Positions 16,385 through 26,289 of a stretch of 34,209 nucleotides of DNA are shown here, piece by piece. Position 1 is the stretch's first letter; each line of letters starts with the position of its first letter. Under the pieces are notes generated by a model. It ran no database searches and was not told the DNA's origin. It worked only from the letters and a program-made list of their open reading frames with translations. Origin of the DNA: Polaromonas sp. (GTDB taxonomy: Bacteria; Pseudomonadota; Gammaproteobacteria; Burkholderiales; Burkholderiaceae_C); NCBI RefSeq assembly GCF_030682935.1, contig NZ_JAUXNA010000279.1:1-34209 (forward strand), given 5' to 3'. A program made the translations under genes and the position numbers.

Positions 16385-16777
16385 TTAGCCGCGCGGCTTG
16401 TAAGCCACCACATCAATTTCAACCCGTGCATCCACCATCAGGCGCGCCTCGGTGGTGGAGCGCGCCGGTTTTTTGTCACCAAAGTAACTCATGTAAACGC
16501 GGTTAAAACTGCCGAAATCGCGCGCGTCCTGCAGCCACACCGTGGTTTTGCATACGTCGTCCAGCGTACAGCCGGCCAGCGCCAGAGCGGCGGACAGGTT
16601 TTTCATGACCTGCCGCGTCTGCACTTCAATGCCGCCTTGCACGATTTCTCCTTTTTCGTCGCCCGGAACCTGACCCGACACATAGACAAAGTCGCCCGCG
16701 CGCACGGCGGGCGAGAACGGCCGGGGCTGGTGGTCAGAGGCGATAGGCGGGTTGCCAAAGTATTCAAGTGCGGACAT
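16385..16777 (-). CDS. RidA family enamine/imine deaminase
   Basis: The ATG at 16777 follows AGGAG and gives a 130-residue protein, the usual RidA length. Recognisable blocks are FVYVSGQVPGD, VMKNLSAALALAGCTLDDVCKTTVWL, FNRVYMSYFG, PARSTTEARL and VEIDVVAYKP. The arginine in TTEARL corresponds to the catalytic Arg105 region of E. coli RidA. RidA hydrolyses 2-aminoacrylate and related enamines released by PLP enzymes before they damage other PLP enzymes. It is transcribed divergently from the peptide importer and D-amino-acid operon, which contains a PLP-dependent deaminase-like gene, so a dedicated protective role is plausible. Confidence 0.92.
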   Translation of the reverse strand: MSALEYFGNPPIASDHQPRPFSPAVRAGDFVYVSGQVPGDEKGEIVQGGIEVQTRQVMKNLSAALALAGCTLDDVCKTTVWLQDARDFGSFNRVYMSYFGDKKPARSTTEARLMVDARVEIDVVAYKPRG

Positions 16778-16883
16778 TGCAAAAAACTCCTGGTTGGGTG
16801 AAGAAAGAAAACGGGCTGGCAGACACCAGACTGGGGCGCAGTGCCAGGCACTACGCTCCAAGATCATGCTGCTCGGCCGCTTG

Positions 16884-16902
16884 TATGAAATATATTTTCA
16901 TA
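16884..16902. promoter_or_regulatory. Inverted repeat TATGAAA-N5-TTTCATA, candidate RpiR operator
   Basis: A perfect 7-bp inverted repeat with a 5-bp spacer lies in the region between RidA and the peptide importer operon. It is placed so that a bound repressor could control both directions. An RpiR-family regulator is encoded in the same operon, and T-G-A-A-A/T-T-T-C-A half-sites are compatible with what is known for that family, so it is the natural candidate to bind. The site is seen; the regulator assignment is an inference. Confidence 0.55.
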
Positions 16903-17001
16903 TTTACTGTTTCATTCTAGGGTTTGTACCCATTTTTCCGAAATAAAAGGTGGAATATTCTTTGTATGTTGAAAAATACTTTCACTTTTAAGGAGATTGG
17001 C

Positions 17002-18561
17002 ATGCTGCAAAAATTCTGGATCAACCGCCGCAAGGCGGTGGCTTTGGCGCTGGTGGTGGGTGGTACGGCCTTGTTGCCGATCGGAGCCCAGGCGCAAGCG
17101 CTTTCAAAATCCGCCCTCAACCTGGCCATGATTGCCGAGCCGCAAACGCTGGATCCGATGGCATCGCCCACGGACCTGGTGGCCACCATCATGCAGCATG
17201 TGTATGAGCCGCTTTTTACCTTTGATGCCAGCTGGAAAATAGTGCCCATGCTGGCTGAAAGCCTGCCCAAGGTATCGTCCGATGACAAGCGCTACAGCAT
17301 CACGCTGCGCAAGGGTGTGCAGTTGCACAATGGCCGCGAATTGAATGCCGAAGACGTGGTGGCCAGCCTCAAGCGCTGGATGGAGGTGTCGCCGCGCGGC
17401 AAGGCGCTTTCCAAAGAGGTGGAAGACCTGTCGGTCAATGGAAGTCATGGCATTGAGATCACGCTCAAGGCACCCTATGCACCGCTGCTGTCGCAACTGG
17501 CCATGCCTTCCGGCATGGCCGCCATCATGGCCAAAGAGTCGATTGCCACGCCGCTGAAAGAGTTCGTCGGAACCGGCCCCTACAAATTCAAGGAGCGCCG
17601 TCCTGACCAGTATGTTCTGCTGACGCGCTTTGACCAGTACGCTGCCCGCAAGGAGGCCGCCAGCGGCTATGGCGGCAAGAAAATCGCGGTTGCCGATGAG
17701 CTGCGTTTCATCCCCGTGCCCAACGCCAACACGCGCGTTGAGGGCTCGCTGGCCGGGCAATACCACTTTGCCGACCTGCTGCCCACCGAAGCGCTGGGCC
17801 GTCTTGAGAAATCGGGCGGCAAGACCGTTCCCATCCTGACGCCATCCTTTGGTTTTCCGTACTTTGTGTTTAATACCAAAGAGGGCGTGATGGCCTCCCA
17901 GCCCGTGCGCAAAGCGGTGCAAACCAGCATTGGCGAAGGTGAAATGCTGGCCGCCGGGTTTGGCGACACGCGTTTCTTCACGGCTGAGCCCAACCATTTC
18001 CCCAAAGGGACGCCCTTTTATTCGACCGCCGGTGCGGCCAAATACAACGAGCGTGATGCGGTCAAGGCCAAAGCTCAGGCCGTTCAGGCCGGGTACAAGG
18101 GCGAACCCATCCGTATTTTGACCAGTCGCCAGTACGATTTTCACTACAACATGGCGCTGATCATGGCCGAGCAGCTCAAGCGCGCCGGCTTCAAGGCCGA
18201 GCTGAACGTGGTGGACTGGGCCACGCTGGTACAGCGCCGCGGCGACTCCAGACTCTGGGATGTTTACATCACGCATTCGGGCCAGTTCCCTGAACCCATG
18301 CTGTCCCCACCACAACTGGGCGAGGGTGCGCCGGGCTGGTGGAGCTCACCGGCCAAGCAGGCTGCGCTGGCTGCGCTGAACCACGAAACCAATCCCGCCA
18401 AGCGCGGCGCCTTGTGGGGTGCGGTGCAGCAGGTGATCTATGACGAAGTACCGTATATCAATGCGGGCAAGTTCAACAGCCTGTCGGCCAGGTCGCCAGC
18501 GCTGCAGGGCTATGTGCCTTCCACCTGGCCCTTCTTCTGGAACACCGGCCTGAAGAACTAA
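17002..18561 (+). CDS. Peptide ABC transporter substrate-binding protein (family 5)
   Basis: The ATG at 17002 follows AAGGAG and opens a signal peptide (IN-RRKAVALALVVGGTALLPIGAQAQA). The 519-residue precursor matches DppA/OppA-type binding proteins. Family landmarks are LNLAMIAEPQTLDPMASPTD, VYEPLFTFDASWKIVPMLAES, YSITLRKGVQLHNGRELNAEDVVASLKRW, and GTGPYKFKERRPDQYVLLTRF. It should bind oligopeptides or related amides in the periplasm for the DppBCDF-like importer encoded next. Catabolic genes downstream suggest ligands with D-amino acids or N-acyl groups, an inference from context. An earlier in-frame start at 16924 is not signal-like and lacks a ribosome binding site. Confidence 0.93.
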   Translation: MLQKFWINRRKAVALALVVGGTALLPIGAQAQALSKSALNLAMIAEPQTLDPMASPTDLVATIMQHVYEPLFTFDASWKIVPMLAESLPKVSSDDKRYSITLRKGVQLHNGRELNAEDVVASLKRWMEVSPRGKALSKEVEDLSVNGSHGIEITLKAPYAPLLSQLAMPSGMAAIMAKESIATPLKEFVGTGPYKFKERRPDQYVLLTRFDQYAARKEAASGYGGKKIAVADELRFIPVPNANTRVEGSLAGQYHFADLLPTEALGRLEKSGGKTVPILTPSFGFPYFVFNTKEGVMASQPVRKAVQTSIGEGEMLAAGFGDTRFFTAEPNHFPKGTPFYSTAGAAKYNERDAVKAKAQAVQAGYKGEPIRILTSRQYDFHYNMALIMAEQLKRAGFKAELNVVDWATLVQRRGDSRLWDVYITHSGQFPEPMLSPPQLGEGAPGWWSSPAKQAALAALNHETNPAKRGALWGAVQQVIYDEVPYINAGKFNSLSARSPALQGYVPSTWPFFWNTGLKN

Positions 18562-18562
18562 T

Positions 18563-18609
18563 GCCCCCACGCTTGTCGCTTCGCATACTACGCTGCCCCC
18601 CAAGGGGGC
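18563..18609 (+). repeat. Dispersed GC-rich intergenic repeat, copy 2
   Basis: It starts one base after the binding-protein stop codon with GCCCCCACG and ends with CTGCCCCCCAAGGGGGC, matching the inverted copy at 293-341 in its ends, length and order. It lies within an operon, between the binding-protein and permease genes, and its terminal CCCCC/GGGGG palindrome may act as an mRNA-stabilising or attenuating hairpin. Confidence 0.6.
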
Positions 18610-18676
18610 GGTGCTTGCTTGGGGTGGCCCGGCGCGGCGCACTTCATCCATTGTTTATGGTTAAAGAGAAATTATC

Positions 18677-19618
18677 ATGACCCGCTATCTGTTGTCACGC
18701 GTCATGGGCATGCTGATGGTCATGGCGCTCGTGGCGGTCATCGTGTTTGTACTCACACGCGCCGCATCGGGCGACCCCATCACGGTGCTGCTGGGCGACC
18801 AGGCAACGGCGGAAGACATTGTCCGCGTGCAAAAAGAGTATGGCCTGGACAAGCCGCTGCCGGTGCAGTTTGGCTACTGGCTCAAGGAGTTGTCGCAGGG
18901 CAACCTGGGCCAGTCCATCTTCCTGCAGCGCCCGGTCACCCAGGCGCTGTGGGAGCGGGCCGAGCCCACCACCTTGCTGGCACTGATGGCCGTCTTCATT
19001 GCAGCGGCGATTGGCGTGCCCTGCGGCATTGTTTCGGCGGTGTTTCGCGGCAAGTTCATTGACCAGTTCCTGACCGGCTTTGCCATGCTGGGCGCCAGCA
19101 TTCCCAGTTTCTGGTTCGGGCTGGTGCTGATGCAGATTTTTGCCGTGTCCATGGGCTGGTTTCCGGTGTCGGGCTACGGCGACCCAGGCGCCTCGCTGGC
19201 CGAACGCATTCACTACCTCGTGCTGCCTTCGGTGGTGCTGGGCGTGCTCAACTCCGCGCTGATCATCCGCTTCACGCGCGCCTCCATGCTCGATGTGCTG
19301 GGTGAGGACTATGTGCGCACCGCGCGCGCCAAGGGGCTGTCTGAAAAGGTGGTGGTGCTCAAGCATGCGCTACGCAATGCGCTGGTGCCCATCATCACCG
19401 TGCTGGGCCTCACCGTCGCGCTGATGATTGGCGGCGCTGTGGTCACCGAAACCGTGTTTGGACTGCCCGGTGTCGGCAACCTTGTGGTGAGCGCCGTCCT
19501 GCGGCGCGACTACCCGGTGATCCAGGGCGCCTTGCTGGTCATCGCCATGATTTATGTGGTGATCAATTTCCTGACCGACCTGCTGTACATGGTGGTGGAC
19601 CCCCGGGTGAAGTACTGA
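18677..19618 (+). CDS. Peptide ABC transporter permease 1 (DppB-like)
   Basis: A 313-residue inner-membrane permease. The N-terminal helix (MTRYLLSRVMGMLMVMALVAVIVFVLTR) is followed by the DppB-type periplasmic segment SGDPITVLLGDQATAEDIVRVQKEYGLDKPLPVQFGYWLKEL, five more helices, and the ATPase-contacting loop RTARAKGLSEKVVVLKHALRNALVP. The end has the usual VINFLTDLLYMVVDPRVKY. It lies 115 bp after the binding-protein gene, the gap being occupied by a repeat, and four bases before the next permease gene. It pairs with the DppC-like protein. Confidence 0.94.
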   Translation: MTRYLLSRVMGMLMVMALVAVIVFVLTRAASGDPITVLLGDQATAEDIVRVQKEYGLDKPLPVQFGYWLKELSQGNLGQSIFLQRPVTQALWERAEPTTLLALMAVFIAAAIGVPCGIVSAVFRGKFIDQFLTGFAMLGASIPSFWFGLVLMQIFAVSMGWFPVSGYGDPGASLAERIHYLVLPSVVLGVLNSALIIRFTRASMLDVLGEDYVRTARAKGLSEKVVVLKHALRNALVPIITVLGLTVALMIGGAVVTETVFGLPGVGNLVVSAVLRRDYPVIQGALLVIAMIYVVINFLTDLLYMVVDPRVKY

Positions 19619-19622
19619 CTGT

Positions 19623-20462
19623 ATGAAAATTCCGCTGATTCTCAAAAAACTGTTCCGGCGCCGCATCGTGCTCGGCGCCGCCATCTGCTTGCTGGTCGTG
19701 GTGCTGGTCGCCTTGCTGGCCAACGTGATCACCGGCTACGACCCGAACGAAACCGCGGTCAGCCAGCGCCTGTCGGTGCCTACGGCCACCCATCTCATGG
19801 GCACCGACGAACTGGGGCGGGACCTGTTTGCGCGCATTGCCTTTGGCGGCCGCTATTCACTCACCATTGCGGCGTTGACGGCCATAGGTGCCATTACCTT
19901 TGGCACGCTATTTGGCCTGGTGGCGGGATTTTTCCGCCGGCTGGACGCGCCCATCATGCGCGTGGTGGACGCGATGATGTCTTTCCCCGACATCCTGCTG
20001 GCCATTGCGCTGGTAGCCATTCTCGGCCCGTCCATGCTCAACGTGGTGCTGGCGCTGGTGCTGGTGTACACGCCGCGCGTGGCCCGTGTGGTGCGCGCCT
20101 CCACGCTGGTGGTGCGTGAGCTGCTGTTTGTGGAGGCGGCGCGTGCCGTGGGTGTGTCAACGGCGCGCATCTTGTGGCGGCACATTCTGCCCAACCTGAT
20201 GTCGCCCATTCTGGTGCAGGCCTCCTTCATCTTTGCCTATGCCATTTTGGCCGAGGCGGCGCTATCCTTTCTGGGCGTGGGCGTGCCGCCCGAAATACCG
20301 ACCTGGGGCACCATGGTGGCGGGCAGCCAGCAGTATGCGCACGACGCGCTCTGGGTTGTTCTGTTTCCCGGATTCGCCATCATTCTGACCGCGCTGTCGT
20401 TGCAGTTGCTGGGTGACGGCGTGCGCGACCTGCTGGACCCCCGGCTTAAAAAGTCGATGTGA
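19623..20462 (+). CDS. Peptide ABC transporter permease 2 (DppC-like)
   Basis: A 279-residue partner permease. It has the N-terminal helix LGAAICLLVVVLVALLANVITGYDP, the typical HLMGTDELGRDLFARIAFGGRYSLTI, and an EAA loop EAARAVGVSTARILWRHILPNL. The C-terminal end LLGDGVRDLLDPRLKKS is diagnostic of DppC/OppC. It sits directly between the DppB-like gene and the first ATPase. Confidence 0.95.
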   Translation: MKIPLILKKLFRRRIVLGAAICLLVVVLVALLANVITGYDPNETAVSQRLSVPTATHLMGTDELGRDLFARIAFGGRYSLTIAALTAIGAITFGTLFGLVAGFFRRLDAPIMRVVDAMMSFPDILLAIALVAILGPSMLNVVLALVLVYTPRVARVVRASTLVVRELLFVEAARAVGVSTARILWRHILPNLMSPILVQASFIFAYAILAEAALSFLGVGVPPEIPTWGTMVAGSQQYAHDALWVVLFPGFAIILTALSLQLLGDGVRDLLDPRLKKSM

Positions 20463-20472
20463 GACCCCACCC

Positions 20473-21533
<1,061 letters not shown>

Positions 21534-21537
<4 letters not shown>

Positions 21538-22505
21538 GCGCGCCACTGATTGAAGTCAAGAACCTGCGCCGCTACTTTGGCGCGCCTGCCAAGCCGGTGC
21601 GTGCGGTAGATGATGTGTCTTTTTCCATCCAGCCTGGTGAAACGCTGGGGCTGGTCGGGGAATCGGGGTCTGGCAAAAGCACCATTGGCCGCACGCTGCT
21701 GCGGCTGATTGAGAGCACCTCGGGCCAGGTGTTGTACCGGGGCGAAGACCTCGGGTCGGCATCAAGTTCCCGCATGCGCGCCCTGCGCAGCAAGCTGCAG
21801 ATGATTTTTCAGGACCCCTACGCCAGCCTGAATCCGAAAATGCGCGTGAAGGACATTCTGGGCGAGGCCTTGCAGGTGCATGGTCTTGCCAAGGGCCAAA
21901 AAGCCCGTGACGCGCGTATCGCCGAGTTGCTCGAGCTGGTCGGCCTGCGCGCCGAGCATGCCAGCCGCTATCCGCATGAATTTTCCGGCGGCCAGCGCCA
22001 GCGCATTGGCGTGGCCCGAGCCCTCGCGGTTGAGCCCGAATTCATCGTGGCTGACGAGCCTTTGTCCGCGCTGGACGTGTCGATTCAGGCGCAGGTGGTC
22101 AACCTGCTGTGCGACCTGCGCGACCGCCTGTCGCTGACCATGCTGTTCATCTCGCACGACCTGGACGTGGTGGAATACCTGTGCGACCGGGTGGTGGTGC
22201 TGTACCTGGGCCGCGTGATGGAAGTGGCGCCCACGGCCGAGCTGTTTGCCCGGCCTCTGCACCCCTACAGCCAGGCCCTGCTGGCCGCCTCGCCCAAGCC
22301 CGACCCTGAGCAAAAAAGTGAACGCATTGCGCTCACCGGCGACATTCCCAGCCCCGTCAACCCGCCTTCCGGTTGCGTGTTTCGTACCCGCTGCCCCCAT
22401 GTGATCGACGCCTGCGCCAGCACCCGTCCCGAGTTGCGGGACATGGGGCAGGGCCGTTTCAAGGCCTGCATCCGCGATGACATCGCGCGGGTGGCAACGA
22501 CATAG
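21534..22505 (+). CDS. Peptide ABC transporter ATPase 2 (DppF-like)
   Basis: A 323-residue ATPase. Walker A is GESGSGKST (42-50), the Q-loop is MIFQDPYASLNPKM, the signature is FSGGQRQRIGVARAL, Walker B is FIVADEPLSALD, and the switch is ISHDLD. The C-terminal domain has CVFRTRCPHVIDAC. With the DppD-like protein it forms the heterodimeric motor of the peptide importer. The stop is 23 bases before the deaminase-like gene. Confidence 0.95.
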
Positions 22506-22528
22506 AACTGAATAAAGAAGAACCAGCC

Positions 22529-23827
22529 ATGACCACTTTGCAAGACATCCTCGACCCGCAGATTGACCACTCTTTCAAGGGCTTTCCGCACACCAGCCCG
22601 CCCTTGCGCCGCTCGCAGATTGCCGCCCAGAACTGGCGCGTGCTGGGCGGTGATTTGCCGCTGCCGTTGGCGCTCGTCAAGCAGCAGGCGCTGCAGCACA
22701 ACCTGTCGTGGATGCAGCGCTTTGCTGCCGATCATGGCCTTGATATGGCCCCGCACGGAAAAACCACCATGTCGCCCCAGTTGCTCAAGCGACAGCTCGA
22801 CGAGGGCGCCTGGGGCCTGACCTTTGCCACCGTGGCCCAGGTACGCGCCGGGGTGTCGGTGGGTGCGCGCCGCTGCATGATTGCCAACCAGGTGTTCGCC
22901 GCAGTGGATTTGGCCGGCATTCAGGACATGCAGCGCGAATACGACGGGCTGCGAATTGCCTTCCTGGTGGATTCTGTGGCGCAGCTGGCGCTGATCGAAG
23001 CCTGGTACCTGTCACCCAAAGAGCCCCAGGTACAGGTGCGTCCTTTTGAGGTCTTGCTGGAAATCGGTGTCGATGGTGGCCGTACCGGCTGCCGCAATCA
23101 GCACGATGCCGTGACGCTGGCGCGCCGCCTCCATGACAGCCCGGCATGCCGCCTGGTCGGCATCGAGTGCTATGAAGGCCTGGGCGCGACCGGGCAATCA
23201 GCGGCGGACGAGACCTATGCCGCGGCGCTGATGCAGCGCGTGTGTGACATTGCCGTCGTGTGTGATCAGCAGAATTTTTTTGACAACGAAGAGGTGCTGG
23301 TCAGCGCCGGCGGCTCGGCGATTTTCGACCTGGTGGCAAACCGGCTCAAGCCCGAACTCTCCCGGCCTGTGCGCGGCATCTTGCGATCAGGGTGCTACGT
23401 GACGCACGACCACGGGTTTTACAAACGCATGGTCAATGCGGTCAATTCGCGCCTGCACTGCAGCGGCGGCTTGCAGGCGGCGATGGAGGTCTGGGCCTCT
23501 GTGCAGTCCTGCCCCGAGCCCGGTCTGGTGATCCTCGCCGTGGGCAAGCGCGACATTTCCTACGATCTGGATTTGCCTGTCCCGCTCACTTTTTGCAAGC
23601 CCGGTGGCGCGGCCATCACGGATGCGCCCGCCGACTGGAAGATCAGCGGCCTGAACGACCAGCATGCCTATTTGCGTGGTGCCGGTCCCGAGCATGCGGC
23701 GCTGCAGGTCGGCGATCTGGTGGCGCTGGGTATTTCGCACCCCTGCACCACGTTTGACAAATGGCGCTGGATGCCGGTGGTGGATGAAAACTACCGGGTG
23801 TGCGATGCCCTCGTGACCTGTTTCTGA
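22529..23827 (+). CDS. PLP-dependent D-amino-acid deaminase-like enzyme (DSD1/alanine-racemase-fold)
   Basis: A 432-residue fold-type III PLP enzyme. The N-terminal alanine-racemase-like barrel carries the PLP lysine Lys78 in APHGKTTMSPQL. The C-terminal D-serine-dehydratase-like domain ends with ISHPCTTFDKWRW, where His404 and Cys406 correspond to the zinc ligands of eukaryotic-type D-serine dehydratases. The family includes D-serine dehydratases, D-threonine aldolases and proteins annotated as amino acid deaminase. Here, with an N-acyl-D-amino-acid deacylase and RidA as neighbours, a D-amino acid dehydratase releasing 2-aminoacrylate or a related enamine is the best guess. D-threonine aldolase activity cannot be excluded. 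Confidence 0.88.
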   Translation: MTTLQDILDPQIDHSFKGFPHTSPPLRRSQIAAQNWRVLGGDLPLPLALVKQQALQHNLSWMQRFAADHGLDMAPHGKTTMSPQLLKRQLDEGAWGLTFATVAQVRAGVSVGARRCMIANQVFAAVDLAGIQDMQREYDGLRIAFLVDSVAQLALIEAWYLSPKEPQVQVRPFEVLLEIGVDGGRTGCRNQHDAVTLARRLHDSPACRLVGIECYEGLGATGQSAADETYAAALMQRVCDIAVVCDQQNFFDNEEVLVSAGGSAIFDLVANRLKPELSRPVRGILRSGCYVTHDHGFYKRMVNAVNSRLHCSGGLQAAMEVWASVQSCPEPGLVILAVGKRDISYDLDLPVPLTFCKPGGAAITDAPADWKISGLNDQHAYLRGAGPEHAALQVGDLVALGISHPCTTFDKWRWMPVVDENYRVCDALVTCF

Positions 23828-23872
23828 CGCCCGTCCAGCCTTTATTACCACCCGCCTGATTCATTCCCATTC

Positions 23873-24784
23873 ATGACTTCAAAAGTGCTTGCCAAAATTG
23901 CCGAAACCATGGCGAACGCGCCGACCTCCAGGCGCAATGTGCTGGCACTGATCCTGCAGGACCCCCAGCGTGTGCTGGATGAAAGTTTTGAGCAGCTGGC
24001 GCAGCGGGCGGGCAGTTCGGTGCCTACTGTCATGCGCACCTGCCGCAACTTGGGTTACCCTGGTCTGCGCGAGTTCAAGCTGGCGCTGGCGCAGGAAATG
24101 GCTGTTAGCGGCTCGCCCCTGCATCGCCGGGTGCAGCTCCATGACGGTACGCAGGAAGTCATCTCCAAAGTCATCAAGGGCGCTGCCACTGCGGTCAACG
24201 GCGTGCAGGCGCAACTCAGTGTGGCGGCGGTCGAGCAGGCGGCTGACGCCATCGTTCGTGCCAGCCGCGTGGACTGCTACAGCGTGGGCGTGACCTCCAG
24301 CTTCATGGCGTCCGACATGCAGGCCCGGCTGTTTCGGCTGGGGCTGGTTTCCAATGCTTATCTGGATATTCATTTGCAACTGGTGTCGGCGGCCACCATG
24401 GGCCCGCAGGGTGTGGTGTTTGCCATTTCGCATGTGGGCGGCATGCCCTCGCTGATCGAAGCGGTGGACGTAGCCCGCTCACAAGGCGCCACGGTGATTG
24501 CCCTGACCCAGCAGGGAACCGTGCTGGCCGAGCACGCCGACATCGTGCTGGGCATCCATGTGCCGGAAGACCCGGTCATGCATGTGGGCACCGAGGCCTA
24601 CTTGGTACACCTCACCGTGATTGAAATCGTCACGGTGCTGGTCGCGCAGCGGCTGGGGGATCTGGCCGTCAAGCGCCTGGGTGGCGTGCGCGACGTGCTC
24701 AGCACGCGCGGGGTGGACATGCGGCACTACCCCAAGCTCGATTGGGGCACTGTCGCAGCCGTTAACGAAAGCCAACTCAAATGA
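23873..24784 (+). CDS. RpiR/MurR-family transcriptional regulator with SIS domain
   Basis: A 303-residue regulator. The N-terminal RpiR helix-turn-helix covers about residues 1-75, with DESFEQLAQRAGSSVPTVMRTCRNLGYPGLREFKLAL as recognition region. A SIS sugar/phosphosugar-binding domain follows at about 125-260 (YSVGVTSSFMASDMQARLFRLG, VFAISHVGGMPSLIEAVDVARSQGATVIALT). SIS domains usually sense phosphosugars, for example N-acetylmuramic acid 6-phosphate in MurR, which would fit a cell-wall-derived ligand. It likely controls this operon and RidA through the inverted repeat at 16884-16902. It overlaps the deacylase start by ATGA. Confidence 0.93.
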   Translation: MTSKVLAKIAETMANAPTSRRNVLALILQDPQRVLDESFEQLAQRAGSSVPTVMRTCRNLGYPGLREFKLALAQEMAVSGSPLHRRVQLHDGTQEVISKVIKGAATAVNGVQAQLSVAAVEQAADAIVRASRVDCYSVGVTSSFMASDMQARLFRLGLVSNAYLDIHLQLVSAATMGPQGVVFAISHVGGMPSLIEAVDVARSQGATVIALTQQGTVLAEHADIVLGIHVPEDPVMHVGTEAYLVHLTVIEIVTVLVAQRLGDLAVKRLGGVRDVLSTRGVDMRHYPKLDWGTVAAVNESQLK

Positions 24785-26289
24785 CACGCGCTACCCTGCT
24801 TGAAAACGGTCTGGTGATTGACGGTACAGGCGCCCCCGGCTGGATCGGCGATGTGCTGCTGGAGGGCGACCGGGTTGCGGCGGTGGGCAAGGCGCTACGC
24901 CACCAGTTGCCTGAGGGCCTGAGGCTTGAAGCAGTGAGCTGCATCGATTGCACCGGCCTGGCCATTACCCCGGGCTTCATCGATGTTCACACGCACGACG
25001 ATGCGATTGTGCTCAAGCACCCCGACATGCTGCCCAAGGTGTCGCAGGGCATCACCACCGTCATCACCGGCAACTGCGGCATTTCGCTGGCGCCTTTTGT
25101 GGTGGAGAAGCCCGAGCCGCCGCTGAATCTGCTCGGCGCCGATTCATTCCAGTTTGATTCCGTGCAGAGTTATGAGCGCGCCGTGGCCGCCGCGCAGCCC
25201 GCGGTCAATGTGGCCGTGTTGATTGGCCACACCACGCTGCGCTTTGCCTGTATGGATGACCTGAGTCGCGCGGCCAGCGCCAGCGAGCTCGACGCCATGT
25301 GTGCGCTGCTCGCGCGCTGTATGGAGGGCGGTGCGGCCGGCCTGTCTTCGGGCCTTTTTTATGAACAGGCTTTTGCTGCGCCTGCCGAAGAAGTGGTGCG
25401 GCTGGCCCAGGTGGTTTCGCGCTTCGGCGGGGTCTATGCCACCCATCTGCGTAGCGAGATGCAAGCCATCATTGAAGCGCTGCATGAGGCCGGCGACACG
25501 GCCTTTCGCGCTGGCGTTCCGCTGATTATTTCGCACCACAAATGTGCCGGCCCGGCCAACTGGGGGCGCACGCAGGAAACCCTGCCGCTGATCGAGTCGC
25601 TTGCCAGCCGCCAGCCTGTGGCCATGGACGTCTACCCCTACGTGGCGGGTTCCACCGTGCTGCGTGAGGATCTCGTCGATGGCGTGATCGATGTGCTCGT
25701 GAGCTGGTCCACGCCGCATCCTGAAATGACGGGCCGCACACTGGCCTCGATTGCGGCCGAGTGGGGCGTTGACCAGAAAACCGTCTGCCGCCGGCTGCAG
25801 CCCGGTGGCGCCTGCTATTTCCAGATGCACGAAGATGACGTGAAACGCGTCATTGCCCACCCCTTGAGCATGATCGGCTCGGACGGTTTGCCGCACGACC
25901 AGCATCCGCATCCGCGGCTGTGGGGCGCATTTCCGCGCGTGCTGGCGCGCTACTGGCGCGAGCAGCAACTTTTTTCGCTTGAGACAGCCATCTACAAGAT
26001 GACGGGCTTGTCGGCCCGCAATTTCCGGCTGCACCAGCGCGGACAGTTGCAGGTGGGCTGGCACGCTGACGTGGTGGTGCTGGACCCGGCCAGGGTCCGC
26101 GATGTTGCTACCTACGAGAAACCGGTTGCGCTGTCCGAGGGCATTGAAAAAGTCTTCGTCAACGGCGCGCTGGCTTATGCCGCAGTTGGCTCCGACGTCG
26201 CAGAGCCCGGTGAAGCCCGTGTGCAAGCGCGCGCTGGCCGGCTGCTCAAGCGGCATGCGCCGCCGCCACTTGCCGCGCCCGTCCGTTAA
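24781..26289 (+). CDS. N-acyl-D-amino-acid deacylase (D-aminoacylase)
   Basis: A 502-residue zinc amidohydrolase that removes the acyl group from N-acyl-D-amino acids. Motifs line up with the Alcaligenes D-aminoacylase (numbering from memory): His70 and His72 in DVHTHDD (H67/H69), Cys99 in ITGNCGIS (C96), His222 in YATHLRSE (H220), His252 in IISHHKC (H250), and Asp368 in IGSDGLPHDQHPHP (D366). The N-terminal LLENGLVIDGTGAPGW and C-terminal LQVGWHADVVVLDP form the usual small beta domain. It is the last gene of the operon. The substrate may instead be an N-carbamoyl or dipeptide analogue, but the D-aminoacylase subfamily match is strong. Confidence 0.95.
   Translation: MTRATLLENGLVIDGTGAPGWIGDVLLEGDRVAAVGKALRHQLPEGLRLEAVSCIDCTGLAITPGFIDVHTHDDAIVLKHPDMLPKVSQGITTVITGNCGISLAPFVVEKPEPPLNLLGADSFQFDSVQSYERAVAAAQPAVNVAVLIGHTTLRFACMDDLSRAASASELDAMCALLARCMEGGAAGLSSGLFYEQAFAAPAEEVVRLAQVVSRFGGVYATHLRSEMQAIIEALHEAGDTAFRAGVPLIISHHKCAGPANWGRTQETLPLIESLASRQPVAMDVYPYVAGSTVLREDLVDGVIDVLVSWSTPHPEMTGRTLASIAAEWGVDQKTVCRRLQPGGACYFQMHEDDVKRVIAHPLSMIGSDGLPHDQHPHPRLWGAFPRVLARYWREQQLFSLETAIYKMTGLSARNFRLHQRGQLQVGWHADVVVLDPARVRDVATYEKPVALSEGIEKVFVNGALAYAAVGSDVAEPGEARVQARAGRLLKRHAPPPLAAPVR

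Noticed and set aside
16282-16385. ATTCCATTT and AAATGGAAT arms between the cyclo-ligase and RidA genes
   Set aside because: The 9-bp arms are separated by about 86 bases with no sign of an element between them; chance or a weak long-range pairing is as likely.
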